Assembly (NCBI GenBank): GCA_004297005.1
Contig: SCVA01000024.1
Coordinates: 1 to 64,000 of the forward strand
DNA from: Nevskiaceae bacterium
GTDB taxonomy: Bacteria > Pseudomonadota > Gammaproteobacteria > Nevskiales > Nevskiaceae
Reading direction: 5' to 3'
Length of the DNA stretch: 64,000 nt
Shown in pieces: positions 30,054-39,915 of the stretch. Position 1 is the stretch's first letter. Each line of letters opens with the position of its first letter. The notes below the pieces were generated by a model that worked only from the letters and a program-made list of their open reading frames with translations, searched no databases and had not been told where the DNA came from. The position numbers were made by a program, and so were the translations under genes.

Positions 30054-30081
30054 TAGCCACTTGCCTTACCGCTGGCCGGGA

Positions 30082-33000
30082 TCAGTGCTGCCGCTGACGC
30101 CGCCGCAGCAGACCCAGGCCGGCCAGCACGATCAGCAGCGCCGGGCCAGGTGAGCCACCGAAGCGGCCGCCAGAGTCACCGCCGCTGGACCCGCCTGAGG
30201 ACCCACCGGAAGAAGTGCCACCGGACGAGGTACCGCCCGAGGAACTGCCGCCCCCGGTGGGGAACACATACTGCTGGACGCCACGACCGAAGGTCGCCGC
30301 GAACAGTTGCGTGTCGTCGCCGGGCTTGAGCACCAGTTGATTGATCGGATTGCTGGGAAGATTGGTTCCCAGCGGCACCCACTCGCTACCGGTGAGGTCG
30401 CTGGAGATGAAGACACCGATGTCGGTGCCAACGATCAACTGATCGCCACGGCGCAGGATCGCGGTGGTGACCACATCCGGCAGATTGCCCTGCAAAGCGG
30501 TGAAGGTCTGGCCGGCATCCTTCGACACCCACACGTTCTTGCCCTGCTGCAGGTTGTCGTTGGTGTCGCCGTACTGGCCCGGCGGCGCCCAGCGGGCAGT
30601 CGAGTAGCCGCCGAGCACCACGTAGACAGTCTTGCCAGTGGGGTCGTTGCGGTCGATGTGCAGGGAATAGATGTAGCGATTGGGCAGACCGCCCAGCGCT
30701 GCATCGTGCCAACCGTCCGAGGTGCCCTTGGCCGCCGGCTTGTCACCACCGACGTTGGTCGCCAGCTTGCGCTGGAACTGATTGGCGCTGCCGACCAGAT
30801 TGCAGGGACCGCAGGCGGCGACGTAGACAAAGTCACCCACCGCGTCCAGCACGCGCCCACGGGACTGGAAAGCCGCGCCGCTGGCCTCGTCGGTGCCCAG
30901 GTCGTAGACCGTGGTCCAGGTGGCGTCGGTATCGGCGTTGAGCGTTTCCGCGACCTTGGTGCCAGACGCCACCAGATGCTTCGCATCCAGCGGGTCCATC
31001 ACGAACGGTGAGAGGAAGTGCGCGGTGCCGACGTCAAAACCATCCACGTAGTCGTTGCTGACGCCGCCGTCCAGCGTGCGCACCAGGGCCAGACCCGGGG
31101 TCTGGAAGTAGGCGGTATTGGCGTTGTCCGGATCCACTGCCGTCCACATACCGTCGCCGATGTAGATGCGGATCTGTTCACGGGTAGTCGGGTCGATCTT
31201 GCCGGAGGTGTTGTCCTGCAGGCCGTACCAAACGGTGCCGTCCTTGGCCACCGACACGCCGTAGTTCATCAGCGTATAGAAGCCGTTGTTGATGCCCGAA
31301 CCCCAATCGTCATTGGTGAGCGGGTCGGTGGTCGGATTCGTCGAGTGCTGCTTGTAGGCGCCGCCATCATTGCCGGCGAACAGCCAGACACCGCCGTCAC
31401 CATCGGGGATGAACAGACCACCCTGCTGGTCGGGATGAGTGGTGGTGCGTCCGCCAACCTGGGTGCTGCTGGTCGGGCAGACCGGGGTGCCGACACCACC
31501 GACATTGCCGATCAGGAACAGGCAGGTTTCACCGGCAAAGTAGGTGCCGATGACCTTGAAGTCCGAGGGACTGGCCGCCTGGGCTTCGCCGGTGAGCGGT
31601 ATCGGGAGAGTGTTGGTCCAAACCTCCTCCAGTCCGAAGGCGATGCGGGTGGGAGCGCCGGTCAGGGGGTCCGCCTGAGTGGGATCCACCGCGATCCACT
31701 GGTTGTACCAGGACTGGATGCCGGGTGCGACGCCCAGGGCGGCGGTAGCCGCCAGCGAGGAGCCGGTGGCGCCCGCCGTGCCGACCAGTTCCAGGTCGTC
31801 GGCCATGCGGAACCAGGTGTCGCCGAAATCGGTGGAGGCGTAAATGCCGTTGAAATAAGTGGGGTTGAGACCCTCGGCAACTAGCTCGCAGATGAACTGC
31901 GGGTCGCCTTCCGGGAGGCTGCTGCACTCGATAGGAATCTGGGTGCCGGGAATCAGATCGGTATCCAGCAAGGGGCCGGAGGTGCCATTGAGCAGACGGG
32001 CATCCTGCACCATCGCATAGATGATGTTGTGATCCTGTTCTGGGCCGTAAGCCTGGCCCATCTCGATGCGGCCGAGGCGGTCCTGCGGCGCGAAACCGTA
32101 AGGCAGCAAAGGATCGGGGCCGGGGGCGGCGATCTTGGTAAAGCTGCCCGGCAGGCCGCTGTCGGAGCGGTACAGGCCGTTGCCGGGGGACTGGGGGGTG
32201 CCGTCGGCATAGGGCAGATTGCCGGCGCGGTAACCCACGGCGGCAATCACCGGGCAGCCCGTAGCATCGCAGACCTCCTCGGTCACGCCACCAGGCACCT
32301 TCACGATGACGTCGGTGACGATGTTGGCGAACAGGCACTTCGAGTTGGTGGTGTTGCCGGCGCACTCGTCCGAAACCGGCAGCGCGACATTGGTGTAGTT
32401 GCGGCCGGCGTCGGTGGAGCGGTACAGCCCCTTGCCGGTCGCGGCGTAAACGATGTTCGGGTTGGAGGGGTCCACCTTCACTTTCGAGCCCAGCGCACCG
32501 TCGGGAATGCCGGTGGCGTGATTCCAGGTCTGGCCAAGGTCGGTAGTCCAGTAGGCGCCAAGACCGGTGTAGGTGTTGCCGCCGGCGGTGTGCTCGCCGG
32601 TCAGCGCTATCAGGGTGCCGCCGCCGGCAGAAGTCCAGGCCACACCGCTGGCAATCAGGGTCGGCAGCTTGTCGCCCAGAGGGCGCCAGCTATCACCGAG
32701 GGTGCTGAGGTCGCCGTCCACCGCCTCGCTGAGCCAGATGCCGCCATTGCCGACCGAGGCGAACAGGCGCTTGTTCTCCTCGTCGTAGACGTATTCGTCC
32801 ACGCGGCCGGAAACGGTGGGAATGCCGTCATTGCCGGCGCTGCCGGAATACTCTTCCTTATAAATCTGCGGGCCATGGCCGTACTCGCTCCAGGCGCCGC
32901 TGGCATTTGCCACCGCCTTCTGGCGCGACATCATTGCCGCCTTCTGCTCGGTGGCCTTGCGGAACAGGCCCGCAGGCACGTCGCCCGCCGCCTCGGCGCG

Positions 33001-33315
33001 GACCTGCTGGAACTCGCCAGCCTCGAGCAGAGACTCCGGCAGCTTGCGCCAGACGCAGGCCTTTTCGCCGTAGTGCTCACGCAGCTTCGCGGCGCGCGCT
33101 GGGCTGACCGTGCCGAACTGCCCAGCTACCTCGGCGGGATCGCGCCAATCGTAGCCCGCCGGGCAATTGAAGGATTGTTTGCCGTCATTGCTTTGCACGC
33201 GCTGCACGGGCAGGTCGAGAGACACCAGGCTGACTAGCGCTACCGACGCCAGGAGCGCGACTGCCGGGGAACGGCCGAAACCACTTAACCAGGTAGACCA
33301 GCGTTTGCTTTCCAT
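30082..33315 (-). CDS. Large secreted BNR-type beta-propeller protein with GlyGly-CTERM-like tail (paralogue 2)
   Basis: About 1077 residues from ATG 33315; a frame to 33402 exists, but 33315 puts a basic n-region (MESKRWSTW) directly before the hydrophobic signal PAVALLASVALVSLVSL. No good Shine-Dalgarno is seen for either start. Co-linear with the neighbour at 26632 over the whole length: CPAGYDWRDP, GPQIYKEEYSG, ASTDFGDTWFRMADDL, TTHPDQQGGLFIPDGDGGVW, GRFGGSPGPALL. The tail is (S/T)SGG repeats, GGRFGG, a hydrophobic helix and RRRQRQ, again GlyGly-CTERM-like. A tandem duplication long ago is the simplest origin. Surface or extracellular role unknown. Confidence 0.82.
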   Translation of the reverse strand: MESKRWSTWLSGFGRSPAVALLASVALVSLVSLDLPVQRVQSNDGKQSFNCPAGYDWRDPAEVAGQFGTVSPARAAKLREHYGEKACVWRKLPESLLEAGEFQQVRAEAAGDVPAGLFRKATEQKAAMMSRQKAVANASGAWSEYGHGPQIYKEEYSGSAGNDGIPTVSGRVDEYVYDEENKRLFASVGNGGIWLSEAVDGDLSTLGDSWRPLGDKLPTLIASGVAWTSAGGGTLIALTGEHTAGGNTYTGLGAYWTTDLGQTWNHATGIPDGALGSKVKVDPSNPNIVYAATGKGLYRSTDAGRNYTNVALPVSDECAGNTTNSKCLFANIVTDVIVKVPGGVTEEVCDATGCPVIAAVGYRAGNLPYADGTPQSPGNGLYRSDSGLPGSFTKIAAPGPDPLLPYGFAPQDRLGRIEMGQAYGPEQDHNIIYAMVQDARLLNGTSGPLLDTDLIPGTQIPIECSSLPEGDPQFICELVAEGLNPTYFNGIYASTDFGDTWFRMADDLELVGTAGATGSSLAATAALGVAPGIQSWYNQWIAVDPTQADPLTGAPTRIAFGLEEVWTNTLPIPLTGEAQAASPSDFKVIGTYFAGETCLFLIGNVGGVGTPVCPTSSTQVGGRTTTHPDQQGGLFIPDGDGGVWLFAGNDGGAYKQHSTNPTTDPLTNDDWGSGINNGFYTLMNYGVSVAKDGTVWYGLQDNTSGKIDPTTREQIRIYIGDGMWTAVDPDNANTAYFQTPGLALVRTLDGGVSNDYVDGFDVGTAHFLSPFVMDPLDAKHLVASGTKVAETLNADTDATWTTVYDLGTDEASGAAFQSRGRVLDAVGDFVYVAACGPCNLVGSANQFQRKLATNVGGDKPAAKGTSDGWHDAALGGLPNRYIYSLHIDRNDPTGKTVYVVLGGYSTARWAPPGQYGDTNDNLQQGKNVWVSKDAGQTFTALQGNLPDVVTTAILRRGDQLIVGTDIGVFISSDLTGSEWVPLGTNLPSNPINQLVLKPGDDTQLFAATFGRGVQQYVFPTGGGSSSGGTSSGGTSSGGSSGGSSGGDSGGRFGGSPGPALLIVLAGLGLLRRRQRQH

Positions 33316-33469
33316 GAATGGGGAAGACCAGGGTTCTTGAGGAGGAGCAGCCGAGGCAAACGAGTCGCACGCGGCTGGATGACCTGAAATGAACGTCAAC
33401 ATGAAACATTGGTTGACATTCTGTTGATGTCAATTTGATACGCCAGACGGTCCCCGTCGGATAGTGGGT

Positions 33470-33497
33470 AAAAAAAACCCGCCACTAGGGCGGGTTT
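33470..33497 (-). terminator. Intrinsic terminator of grxD
   Basis: On the minus strand AAACCCGCC / GGCGGGTTT with loop CTAGT is followed by eight T residues, starting 20 bases after the grxD stop. A strong, canonical rho-independent terminator. Confidence 0.9.
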
Positions 33498-33516
33498 CCT
33501 TCGTTCAGGGGACGAT

Positions 33517-33846
33517 TCAGGCTGCGGCCTTACGCCCCACGGCTTCTTCCAGCATCTTCTTAAGCTCGCCGGTCTGGTACAGATCCAGGGTGATGTCGCA
33601 ACCGCCGACCAGTTCGCCCTTCACATAAAGCTGCGGGAAGGTCGGCCAGTTGGCGAACTTCGGCAGCGCGCGGTAAATCTCCTCGTCCTCATAGATGTTC
33701 ACATAGGCGTACTCCACACCACAGGCATTTAGGGCCTGCACGGTGCGCGCGGAGAAACCGCACTGGGGGAAGTCCGGGCTGCCCTTCATGTAAACGATCA
33801 CGGGGTTTTCGCTGACCTGCTGCTTGATGCGCTCTAGCGCGTCCAT
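33517..33846 (-). CDS. grxD: Monothiol glutaredoxin, Grx4/GrxD type
   Basis: 109 residues from ATG 33846 (AAGGAG nearby). The single-Cys active site CGFS (29-32) follows KGSPDFPQ, and WPTFPQLYVKGELVGGCDI holds the cis-Pro and glutathione-binding elements. CGFS glutaredoxins bind and deliver [2Fe-2S] clusters, often with BolA proteins. Divergent from sodB with about 280 bases between, in which I see no other gene. Confidence 0.96.
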   Translation of the reverse strand: MDALERIKQQVSENPVIVYMKGSPDFPQCGFSARTVQALNACGVEYAYVNIYEDEEIYRALPKFANWPTFPQLYVKGELVGGCDITLDLYQTGELKKMLEEAVGRKAAA

Positions 33847-34127
33847 CTGGAACTCCTTGTTCGGATTCGTAGGGCCTGGAAAACGCGACCTCAAGTCCGT
33901 TGCTGACTGATACAGTGCCTCGTAAGGCGGCGGATTATACGCGCGAGTTCCGTGCCAAATAATGAATGTCGTCAGTCATTCATCATCCACGAAGCGGGCC
34001 ATCCACGGCGCCGCCGGACTCGGGGCGGTTGAATTTGCAGGGTCGCTCGCCTATGTTGCCGTTCCGCTTTTGTACCCCCGCCAGGATTCATCCCAGCCCA
34101 CGAGGACCTGTTTTTTAGGAAAACGCC

Positions 34128-34703
34128 ATGGCCTTTACCCTTCCAGAACTCCCCTACGCGAAGGACGCCCTCGTGCCGCACATGTCGGCCGAGACCTTCG
34201 ACTACCACTACGCCAAGCACCACAAGGCCTACGTCGACAACGCCAACAAGCTGGTCGCCGGCACCGAGTTCGAGACCATGTCGATGGAGGACGTGATCAA
34301 GAAGTCCTCCGGCAAGATCTTCAACAACGTCGCCCAGATCTGGAACCACAGCTTCTTCTGGCACTGCCTGACGCCCAAGCAGACCCCGCCCGGCAAGAAG
34401 CTGACCGACGCCCTGGTCAAGCAGTTCGGCGGCGTCGAGGACTTCAAGAAGGCCTTCACCGAAGCCGCGATCAACACCTTTGGCTCCGGCTGGGCCTGGC
34501 TGGTGCAGAACGCCGATGGTTCGCTGGCCATCGTCTCCACCCAGGGCGCCGGCAACCCGATGACCGCCGGCCAGAAGCCGCTGCTCACCGCCGATGTCTG
34601 GGAACACGCCTACTACATCGACTACCGCAATGCCCGTCCCACCTACCTGGAGCACTTCTGGGCGCTGGTGAACTGGGAATTCGTGGAAAAGAATCTCGCC
34701 TGA
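34128..34703 (+). CDS. sodB: Superoxide dismutase [Fe]
   Basis: 191 residues, the normal size. Dismutates superoxide in the cytoplasm. Metal ligands appear in HMSAETFDYHYAKHHKAYV (His), WNHSFFWHCL (His) and DVWEHAYYIDY (Asp, His). The residues FFWHCL and AGNP favour the iron over the manganese form, although cambialistic use cannot be excluded. AGGA precedes the ATG by about 8 bases. A clear terminator follows. Confidence 0.95.
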   Translation: MAFTLPELPYAKDALVPHMSAETFDYHYAKHHKAYVDNANKLVAGTEFETMSMEDVIKKSSGKIFNNVAQIWNHSFFWHCLTPKQTPPGKKLTDALVKQFGGVEDFKKAFTEAAINTFGSGWAWLVQNADGSLAIVSTQGAGNPMTAGQKPLLTADVWEHAYYIDYRNARPTYLEHFWALVNWEFVEKNLA

Positions 34704-34724
34704 GATTCCCAGCTCGCGTCACCC

Positions 34725-34755
34725 GGGCCGCCTAACCAGGCGGCCCTTCTCTTTT
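34725..34755 (+). terminator. Intrinsic terminator of sodB
   Basis: Stem GGGCCGCCT / AGGCGGCCC with loop AACC is followed by TTCTCTTTT. It ends 12 bases before the argF start, so argF read-through is limited or depends on a promoter within sodB. Confidence 0.85.
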
Positions 34756-34767
34756 GAGTGTTCTGCC

Positions 34768-35664
34768 ATGCCGCGCCATTTCCTGAAGCTTTCCGACCTC
34801 TCAGCCGCCGAGATCAACCGGGTCATCGACCGGGCTCGCGCGCTGAAGGCCCAGAAAGCCGCCCTGCCCCAGCCCTTCGCCGGCAAGACCCTGGCGATGA
34901 TCTTCACCAAGAACTCGACCCGCACCCGGGTCAGCTTCGAGGCCGGCATGGCCAAGCTCGGCGGACATGCGCTGTTCCTGCACGGCGACGCCACTCAGCT
35001 CGGCCGCAACGAGCCGATCGCCGACACCGCGCGCGTGCTGTCGCGCATGGTCGACGCGATCATGATCCGCAACGATTCGCACCGCGATCAGCAGGAGCTG
35101 GCGTGCAATGCCTCGGTGCCGGTCATCAACGGCCTGTGCAATCTGCACCACCCCTGTCAGTTGCTCGCCGACCTGCAGACCTGGATCGAGCACCGCGGCC
35201 CGCTCGCCGGCAAGACCGCGGCCTGGGTCGGCGACGGCAACAACGTCTGCCATTCCTGGATCGAAGCCGCCAAGCTGCTCGGCTTCCGCCTGCGCCTGGC
35301 CTGCCCGGCCGGATTCACCCCCGACGCCGAACTGCTGGCCTGGGCCGGTGACGCCGTGGAGAGCTGCACCGATGCCGCCAGCGCGGTGCGTGGTGCCGAT
35401 CTGGTGGTGACCGATACTTGGACCAGCATGGGCCAGGAAAAGGAGGAAGCGCAGCGTCTCGCCGCCTTCGCCGCCTACACCGTCAACGCCGAGCTGATGG
35501 CGCTGGCCAAGCCGGAGGCGATCTTCCAGCACTGCCTGCCCGCGCACCGTGGCGAGGAAGTCAGCGCCGAGGTGATCGACGGCCCGCAGAGCGTGATCTG
35601 GGACGAGGCCGAGAACCGTCTCTGGGCGCAGATGGCGCTGCTCGAATTCTTGCTCGCCGCCTGA
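34768..35664 (+). CDS. argF: Ornithine carbamoyltransferase
   Basis: 298 residues. Forms citrulline from ornithine and carbamoyl phosphate in arginine synthesis. The carbamoyl phosphate loop is [13 protein letters not shown], followed by [12 protein letters not shown], the DTWTSMGQE ornithine-side loop and the catalytic [11 protein letters not shown]. Motifs fit OTCase; Xanthomonads more often use the N-acetylornithine variant, and the substrate-side residues here were not compared in detail. About 20 bases separate it from nadC, probably an operon pair. Confidence 0.9.
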   Translation: MPRHFLKLSDLSAAEINRVIDRARALKAQKAALPQPFAGKTLAMIFTKNSTRTRVSFEAGMAKLGGHALFLHGDATQLGRNEPIADTARVLSRMVDAIMIRNDSHRDQQELACNASVPVINGLCNLHHPCQLLADLQTWIEHRGPLAGKTAAWVGDGNNVCHSWIEAAKLLGFRLRLACPAGFTPDAELLAWAGDAVESCTDAASAVRGADLVVTDTWTSMGQEKEEAQRLAAFAAYTVNAELMALAKPEAIFQHCLPAHRGEEVSAEVIDGPQSVIWDEAENRLWAQMALLEFLLAA

Positions 35665-35684
35665 TAGCACGGAGGCAGAGCTTG

Positions 35685-36548
35685 ATGAACACGATCCGGG
35701 TACCGGCCTACGTGAACAATGTGGAAGCCTCGGTACGTGCCGCGCTGACCGAAGACCTCGGCTCGGCTGGCGACCATACCGCCCGGCTGACTCCGGACCA
35801 CCCGGCGCAGGCGCGGGTCATCTGCCGCGAGCCGGCGGTGATCTGCGGCCGCCCTTGGGTCGATGAGGTGTTCCGCCAGCTCGACCCGGAAATCGCGGTG
35901 GACTGGCAGGTGGGCGAAGGCGAGCGCGTCGTCGCCGACCAGGTGCTGTTCACCCTCGCCGGCCCGGCGCGCGCCCTGCTCACCGGCGAGCGCAGCGCGC
36001 TGAACTTCCTGCAAACCCTGTCGGGTACCGCGACCACGGTGGCCCGCTACGTGGAAGCTGTGGCCGGCACCGGCTGCGCCATCGCCGACACCCGCAAGAC
36101 CCTGCCCGGCCTGCGCAATGCGCAGAAGTACGCCGTGCTCATGGGCGGCGGCGTGAACCACCGCATCGGGCTCTACGACGGCATCCTGATCAAGGAAAAC
36201 CACATCGCCGCGGCGGGAGGCATCGCCGCCGCGCTGGCCGCTGCGCGCGCGCTGAATGCCGGCGTGCCGCTGATGACCGAGGCCGAGGATCTCGACGAGG
36301 TCCGCGCGGCGCTGGCCGAGAACGTCGACCTGCTGCTGGTCGATGAACTGCCGGACGCCGAAATCCGCGAGGCGGTGCGCCTGACCCGCGCCCATCGGGC
36401 GGCGGGCGGCAAGACGGTGATCGAGTATTCCGGCGGCGCCAACCTGGACAACATCCGCCGGCTGGCGGAAACCGGCGTCGACCGCATCTCGGTCGGCGGC
36501 ATCACCAAGCACCTGCGCGCCATCGACCTCTCGATGCGCTTTGTCTAG
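35685..36548 (+). CDS. nadC: Nicotinate-nucleotide pyrophosphorylase (quinolinate phosphoribosyltransferase)
   Basis: 287 residues from ATG 35685 (GGAGG about 10 bases upstream); the open frame before it overlaps argF and is spurious. Converts quinolinate and PRPP to nicotinate mononucleotide in de novo NAD synthesis. Signatures are [62 protein letters not shown] and [12 protein letters not shown]. Follows argF, and ends at a bidirectional hairpin before ahpF. Confidence 0.95.
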   Translation: MNTIRVPAYVNNVEASVRAALTEDLGSAGDHTARLTPDHPAQARVICREPAVICGRPWVDEVFRQLDPEIAVDWQVGEGERVVADQVLFTLAGPARALLTGERSALNFLQTLSGTATTVARYVEAVAGTGCAIADTRKTLPGLRNAQKYAVLMGGGVNHRIGLYDGILIKENHIAAAGGIAAALAAARALNAGVPLMTEAEDLDEVRAALAENVDLLLVDELPDAEIREAVRLTRAHRAAGGKTVIEYSGGANLDNIRRLAETGVDRISVGGITKHLRAIDLSMRFV

Positions 36549-36558
36549 CTTAAAGACC

Positions 36559-36586
36559 GGTCTCCCCTGTGTGAGCAGGGGAGACC
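36559..36586. terminator. Bidirectional hairpin between nadC and ahpF
   Basis: Perfect 11-bp stem GGTCTCCCCTG / CAGGGGAGACC with a 6-nt loop, lying between the two convergent stop codons. U-tracts are weak on both strands. Confidence 0.6.
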
Positions 36587-36595
36587 AAGCAGGCT

Positions 36596-38179
36596 TCAGG
36601 CCGCCGCCTTCTGCGCCTCCGGCGCCGAGCTGCGGATCAGGTGATCAAAGGCGCTGAGCGCGGCCTTGGAGCCCTCGCCCATCGCGATCACGATCTGCTT
36701 GTACGGCACCGTGGTCACATCGCCGGCCGCGAACACGCCCGGGACTGAAGTCTGGCCGCGGGCATCGATCTCGATCTCGCCGCGCGGCGACAGCGCCACC
36801 GTGCCCTTGAGCCAGTCACTGTTCGGGAGCAGGCCGATCTGCACGAAGATGCCTTCCAGCTCCAGCCTGTTCAGCTCGCTGGTCGCGCGGTTCTTGTAGA
36901 CGAGACCATTCACCTTCTGGCCGTCGCCAGTCACTTCGGTGGTCTGCGCCGAGGTGATGACCTTGACGTTGGGCAGGCTAAAGAGCTTGCGCTGCAGCAC
37001 CGCGTCGGCGCGCAACTGCGCGTCGAACTCGATCAGCGTCACCTGACTGACGATGCCGGCAAGGTCGATCGCCGCCTCCACACCAGAGTTGCCGCCGCCG
37101 ATCACCGCCACCCGCTTGCCCTTGAACAGGGGGCCATCGCAGTGCGGGCAGTAGGCCACGCCCTTGTTGCGGTACTCGTTCTCGCCGGGCACGTTCATCT
37201 GCCGCCAGCGGGCGCCGGTGGCGATCACCACGGTCCTGGCCTTGAGCGCGGCACCACTGGCCAGCTGCACCTCGATCAGGCCGTCGGCGCCGGCGGGAAC
37301 GAGTTTCTCGGCGCGCTGCAGGTTCATCACGTCCACTTCATAGCTCTTGACGTGCTGCTCCAGGGCGGCGGCCAGCTTGGGGCCCTCGGTTTCCGGCACC
37401 GAGATGAAGTTCTCGATGCTCATGGTGTCCAGCACCTGACCGCCAAAGCGCTCGGCGGCAACGCCGGTGCGGATGCCCTTGCGGGCGGCGTAGATCGCCG
37501 CCGCCGCGCCGGCCGGGCCACCGCCGACCACCAGCACGTCGAAAGGCGCCTTGGTCTTGAGCTTCTCGGCTTCGCGCGCCGAGGCGCCGGTGTCGAGCTT
37601 GGCGAGGATTTCTTCCACGCCCATGCGGCCGTTGGCGAAAGGCTGACCGTTGAGATAGACGCTGGGCACCGCCATCACTTGGCGCTGCTCGACTTCGGCC
37701 TGGAACAGCGCGCCGTCGATGGCGGTGTGGGAGATGCGCGGATTCAGCACCGCCATCAGGTTCAGCGCCTGCACCACGTCCGGACAGTTCTGGCAGGTCA
37801 GCGAGAAATACGTCTCGAAGTGGTAGTCGCCGTCGAGCTTGCGCACCTGCTCGATGACTTCCGCGTCGAGCTTGGAGGGATAGCCGCCCACCTGCAGCAG
37901 GGCCAGTACCAGCGAGGTGAACTCGTGGCCCATCGGCAGGCCGGCGAAGCTCAGGGCGATCTGCTCACCCGGCGAGCCGAGGCTGAAGGAAGGCACGCGC
38001 GTGCCTTCCTCGCCGCGCTCGCTGATGCTGATCTGCGGCGAGGCTTCCTTCAGGTCTTGCAACAGAGCCCGCAGTTCCTGCGAGCTGTCGCCGCCGTCGA
38101 GGTGGGCGACGATCTCGATAGGCCGAGTGACCCGTTCGAGATAGGTCTTCAACTGGGTTTTGAGATCGGTGTCCAACAT
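36596..38179 (-). CDS. ahpF: Alkyl hydroperoxide reductase subunit F
   Basis: 527 residues from ATG 38179 (GGAG upstream). NADH:peroxiredoxin oxidoreductase that reduces AhpC. The N-terminal tandem thioredoxin-fold domain holds the CQNC disulphide (about 129-132). The C-terminal TrxR-like flavoprotein has [20 protein letters not shown] (FAD), AYCPHCDGP (active disulphide), [13 protein letters not shown] (NADH) and GVFAAGDVT. Same strand and about 120 bases downstream of its partner ahpC, with a hairpin between that may set the C:F ratio. Confidence 0.97.
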   Translation of the reverse strand: MLDTDLKTQLKTYLERVTRPIEIVAHLDGGDSSQELRALLQDLKEASPQISISERGEEGTRVPSFSLGSPGEQIALSFAGLPMGHEFTSLVLALLQVGGYPSKLDAEVIEQVRKLDGDYHFETYFSLTCQNCPDVVQALNLMAVLNPRISHTAIDGALFQAEVEQRQVMAVPSVYLNGQPFANGRMGVEEILAKLDTGASAREAEKLKTKAPFDVLVVGGGPAGAAAAIYAARKGIRTGVAAERFGGQVLDTMSIENFISVPETEGPKLAAALEQHVKSYEVDVMNLQRAEKLVPAGADGLIEVQLASGAALKARTVVIATGARWRQMNVPGENEYRNKGVAYCPHCDGPLFKGKRVAVIGGGNSGVEAAIDLAGIVSQVTLIEFDAQLRADAVLQRKLFSLPNVKVITSAQTTEVTGDGQKVNGLVYKNRATSELNRLELEGIFVQIGLLPNSDWLKGTVALSPRGEIEIDARGQTSVPGVFAAGDVTTVPYKQIVIAMGEGSKAALSAFDHLIRSSAPEAQKAAA

Positions 38180-38256
38180 GACGCGGCTCCGTGAATTTTG
38201 GGCAAGATTTCCCCGTCCGGAACACCCGGCCGGCGAAATCTTGCGATTTGAGAAGG

Positions 38257-38282
38257 GCTGGCCGCCCCAACGGGCGACCAGC
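38257..38282 (-). terminator. Intergenic hairpin between ahpC and ahpF (partial terminator or processing site)
   Basis: Stem GCTGG(C/T)CGCCC with a short loop, one mismatch, 17 bases after the ahpC stop. Such hairpins commonly make ahpC more abundant than ahpF; that effect is inferred. Confidence 0.5.
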
Positions 38283-38298
38283 CGGACAGCGGTGCTGC

Positions 38299-38862
38299 TT
38301 AGATCTTGCCGACCAGATCCAACGAGGGCGCGATGGTCTTGGCGCCTTCCTTCCACTTCGCCGGGCAGACCTGGCCCGGGTTGGCGGCGGTGTACTGGGC
38401 CGCCTTGAGCTTGCGCAGAGTCTCTGACACGTCGCGGGCGATCTCGTTGGAGTGAATCTCGGCGGTCTTGATCACACCTTCGGGGTTGACGATGAACGTG
38501 CCACGCAGGGCCAGGCCTTCGGCATCGATATGCACATCGAAGGCGCGGGTCAGCGTATGGGTCGGGTCGCCGACCAGCGGGAACTGGGCCTTGCCGACCG
38601 CCGGCGAGGTCTCGTGCCAGACCTTGTGCGAGAAGTGGGTGTCGGTGGTGACGATGTAGACCTCGGCACCGGCCTTCTGGAACTCGGCGTAGCTGTTGGC
38701 GGCGTCCTCGACTTCGGTCGGGCAGTTGAAGGTGAAGGCAGCCGGCATGAAGATCAGCACCGACCACTTGCCCTTGAGGCTGACGTCGGAAACCTCAACG
38801 AACTTGCCGTTGTGGAAAGCGGTGGTTTTGAACGGCTGGACAGCGGTGTTGATCAGGGACAT
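38299..38862 (-). CDS. ahpC: Alkyl hydroperoxide reductase subunit C (peroxiredoxin)
   Basis: 187 residues, the usual length. Typical 2-Cys peroxiredoxin that reduces H2O2 and organic peroxides. Peroxidatic Cys47 lies in [10 protein letters not shown] and the resolving Cys in QVCPAKW near residue 166; the GGxG-like VGDPTH and the C-terminal helix are present. First gene of ahpCF. The promoter region 38863-39003 contains an imperfect palindrome (ATGGCC-N5-GGCCAT, 38917-38933), but I could not see a clear OxyR consensus. Confidence 0.97.
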   Translation of the reverse strand: MSLINTAVQPFKTTAFHNGKFVEVSDVSLKGKWSVLIFMPAAFTFNCPTEVEDAANSYAEFQKAGAEVYIVTTDTHFSHKVWHETSPAVGKAQFPLVGDPTHTLTRAFDVHIDAEGLALRGTFIVNPEGVIKTAEIHSNEIARDVSETLRKLKAAQYTAANPGQVCPAKWKEGAKTIAPSLDLVGKI

Positions 38863-39003
38863 TGACGACTCCGGTTAGGGGACATGGTTGGTTACAGCTT
38901 GGACTGGACGAATCTTATGGCCGCTGAGGCCATGCTTGAAATTGATTGCTGTCATTGCCTCCATTGGCGAAGCAAATCGTCGCTCCCGGACCGGGGCGCG
39001 ATC

Positions 39004-39903
39004 TCAGGGCTTTTTCAGCAACTCGCGGACGTCGATCTTGGGCATGGCCTGGGTGTCGACCCGCAACCAACTGAGCGCGCTCTCGGCCTTGGCCGACAGA
39101 GTGCCTCCCGGCATCAGGAAGTCCATCACCGCCCGATTGAATTCTTCCGGAAACTCCATCTGCAGACCGTGGTGAGCCCCCTGGAACAGGCGGCAGCGTC
39201 CGTCCGGAAGGGCTTCGGTGAAGTTCTGCGCCAGTCGGGTCTCGAAATAGTCGAACTCCGAGGCCAGAACCAGGGTGGGCATGCGCAGCCACTGCAGCTT
39301 GTCCTGAACCGACCAGTTCGACAGCGCCCGTAGTGAAGCCAGATACACCGACTTCAGCACCCGCCCATTGCGCTCCGCGACCCTGGCTCTCAGCTCGGCC
39401 TGTTCCGGCTGCGGGAACATCATCGCCGCCGACTTGCGCGACAGCGCCGGCACGCCGAACAGGCGCACCGTCAGTTGTCGGAACCAGAGCATCTGGCGCT
39501 GCTGGAAGCTGCGCGGGCGGAAATCCGGCAAGGTATTGCTCAGCACCAGTTTGACGATACGCTCCGGCCGCAATATCGCCATCTGCATGGCCACCGCGCC
39601 ACCCATGGAATGGCCGACCACAGCATGGGTCCCCAACTGGAGCTGTTCGACCAGTTGCAGCAGGTCGGTGGCGAAACGCTCCACCGAATAGGGCGGAATA
39701 TCGTCGCTGTTGCCGTGTCCGCGCAGATCGGGAGCGATGACCCGGAAGATGCGCGAGAAGTGCGCGATCTGCGCTTCCCAGTCGGCGTGGCTGGCCCCCA
39801 GGCCGTGAATCAGCAGCAGCGGCGGGCCCTGGCCCTGATCGACATAGGCCAGCCGGGCGCCGTTGACCAGTGCCTGCCGAATTTGGGGCTGATCGGTCTG
39901 CAC
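39004..39903 (-). CDS. Alpha/beta hydrolase
   Basis: 299 residues with a complete catalytic set: oxyanion HGLGASHADW, nucleophile elbow GHSMGG (Ser), acid in LASEFDYF (Asp) and base in GAHHGLQ (His). Cap region about 140-200. Resembles esterases and C-C hydrolases of the MhpC/BioH kind; the substrate is not predictable. Immediately downstream of sppA on the same strand (12 bases), so the two are probably cotranscribed. No signal peptide. Confidence 0.88.
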   Translation of the reverse strand: MQTDQPQIRQALVNGARLAYVDQGQGPPLLLIHGLGASHADWEAQIAHFSRIFRVIAPDLRGHGNSDDIPPYSVERFATDLLQLVEQLQLGTHAVVGHSMGGAVAMQMAILRPERIVKLVLSNTLPDFRPRSFQQRQMLWFRQLTVRLFGVPALSRKSAAMMFPQPEQAELRARVAERNGRVLKSVYLASLRALSNWSVQDKLQWLRMPTLVLASEFDYFETRLAQNFTEALPDGRCRLFQGAHHGLQMEFPEEFNRAVMDFLMPGGTLSAKAESALSWLRVDTQAMPKIDVRELLKKP

Positions 39904-39915
39904 GCGCCCCCCGCC

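Noticed and set aside
26632-33315. Sialidase or other glycosidase activity for the propeller proteins
   Set aside because: Asp-box-like repeats are structural and occur in many non-enzymes; no Arg triad or catalytic Tyr/Glu/Asp set was identified.
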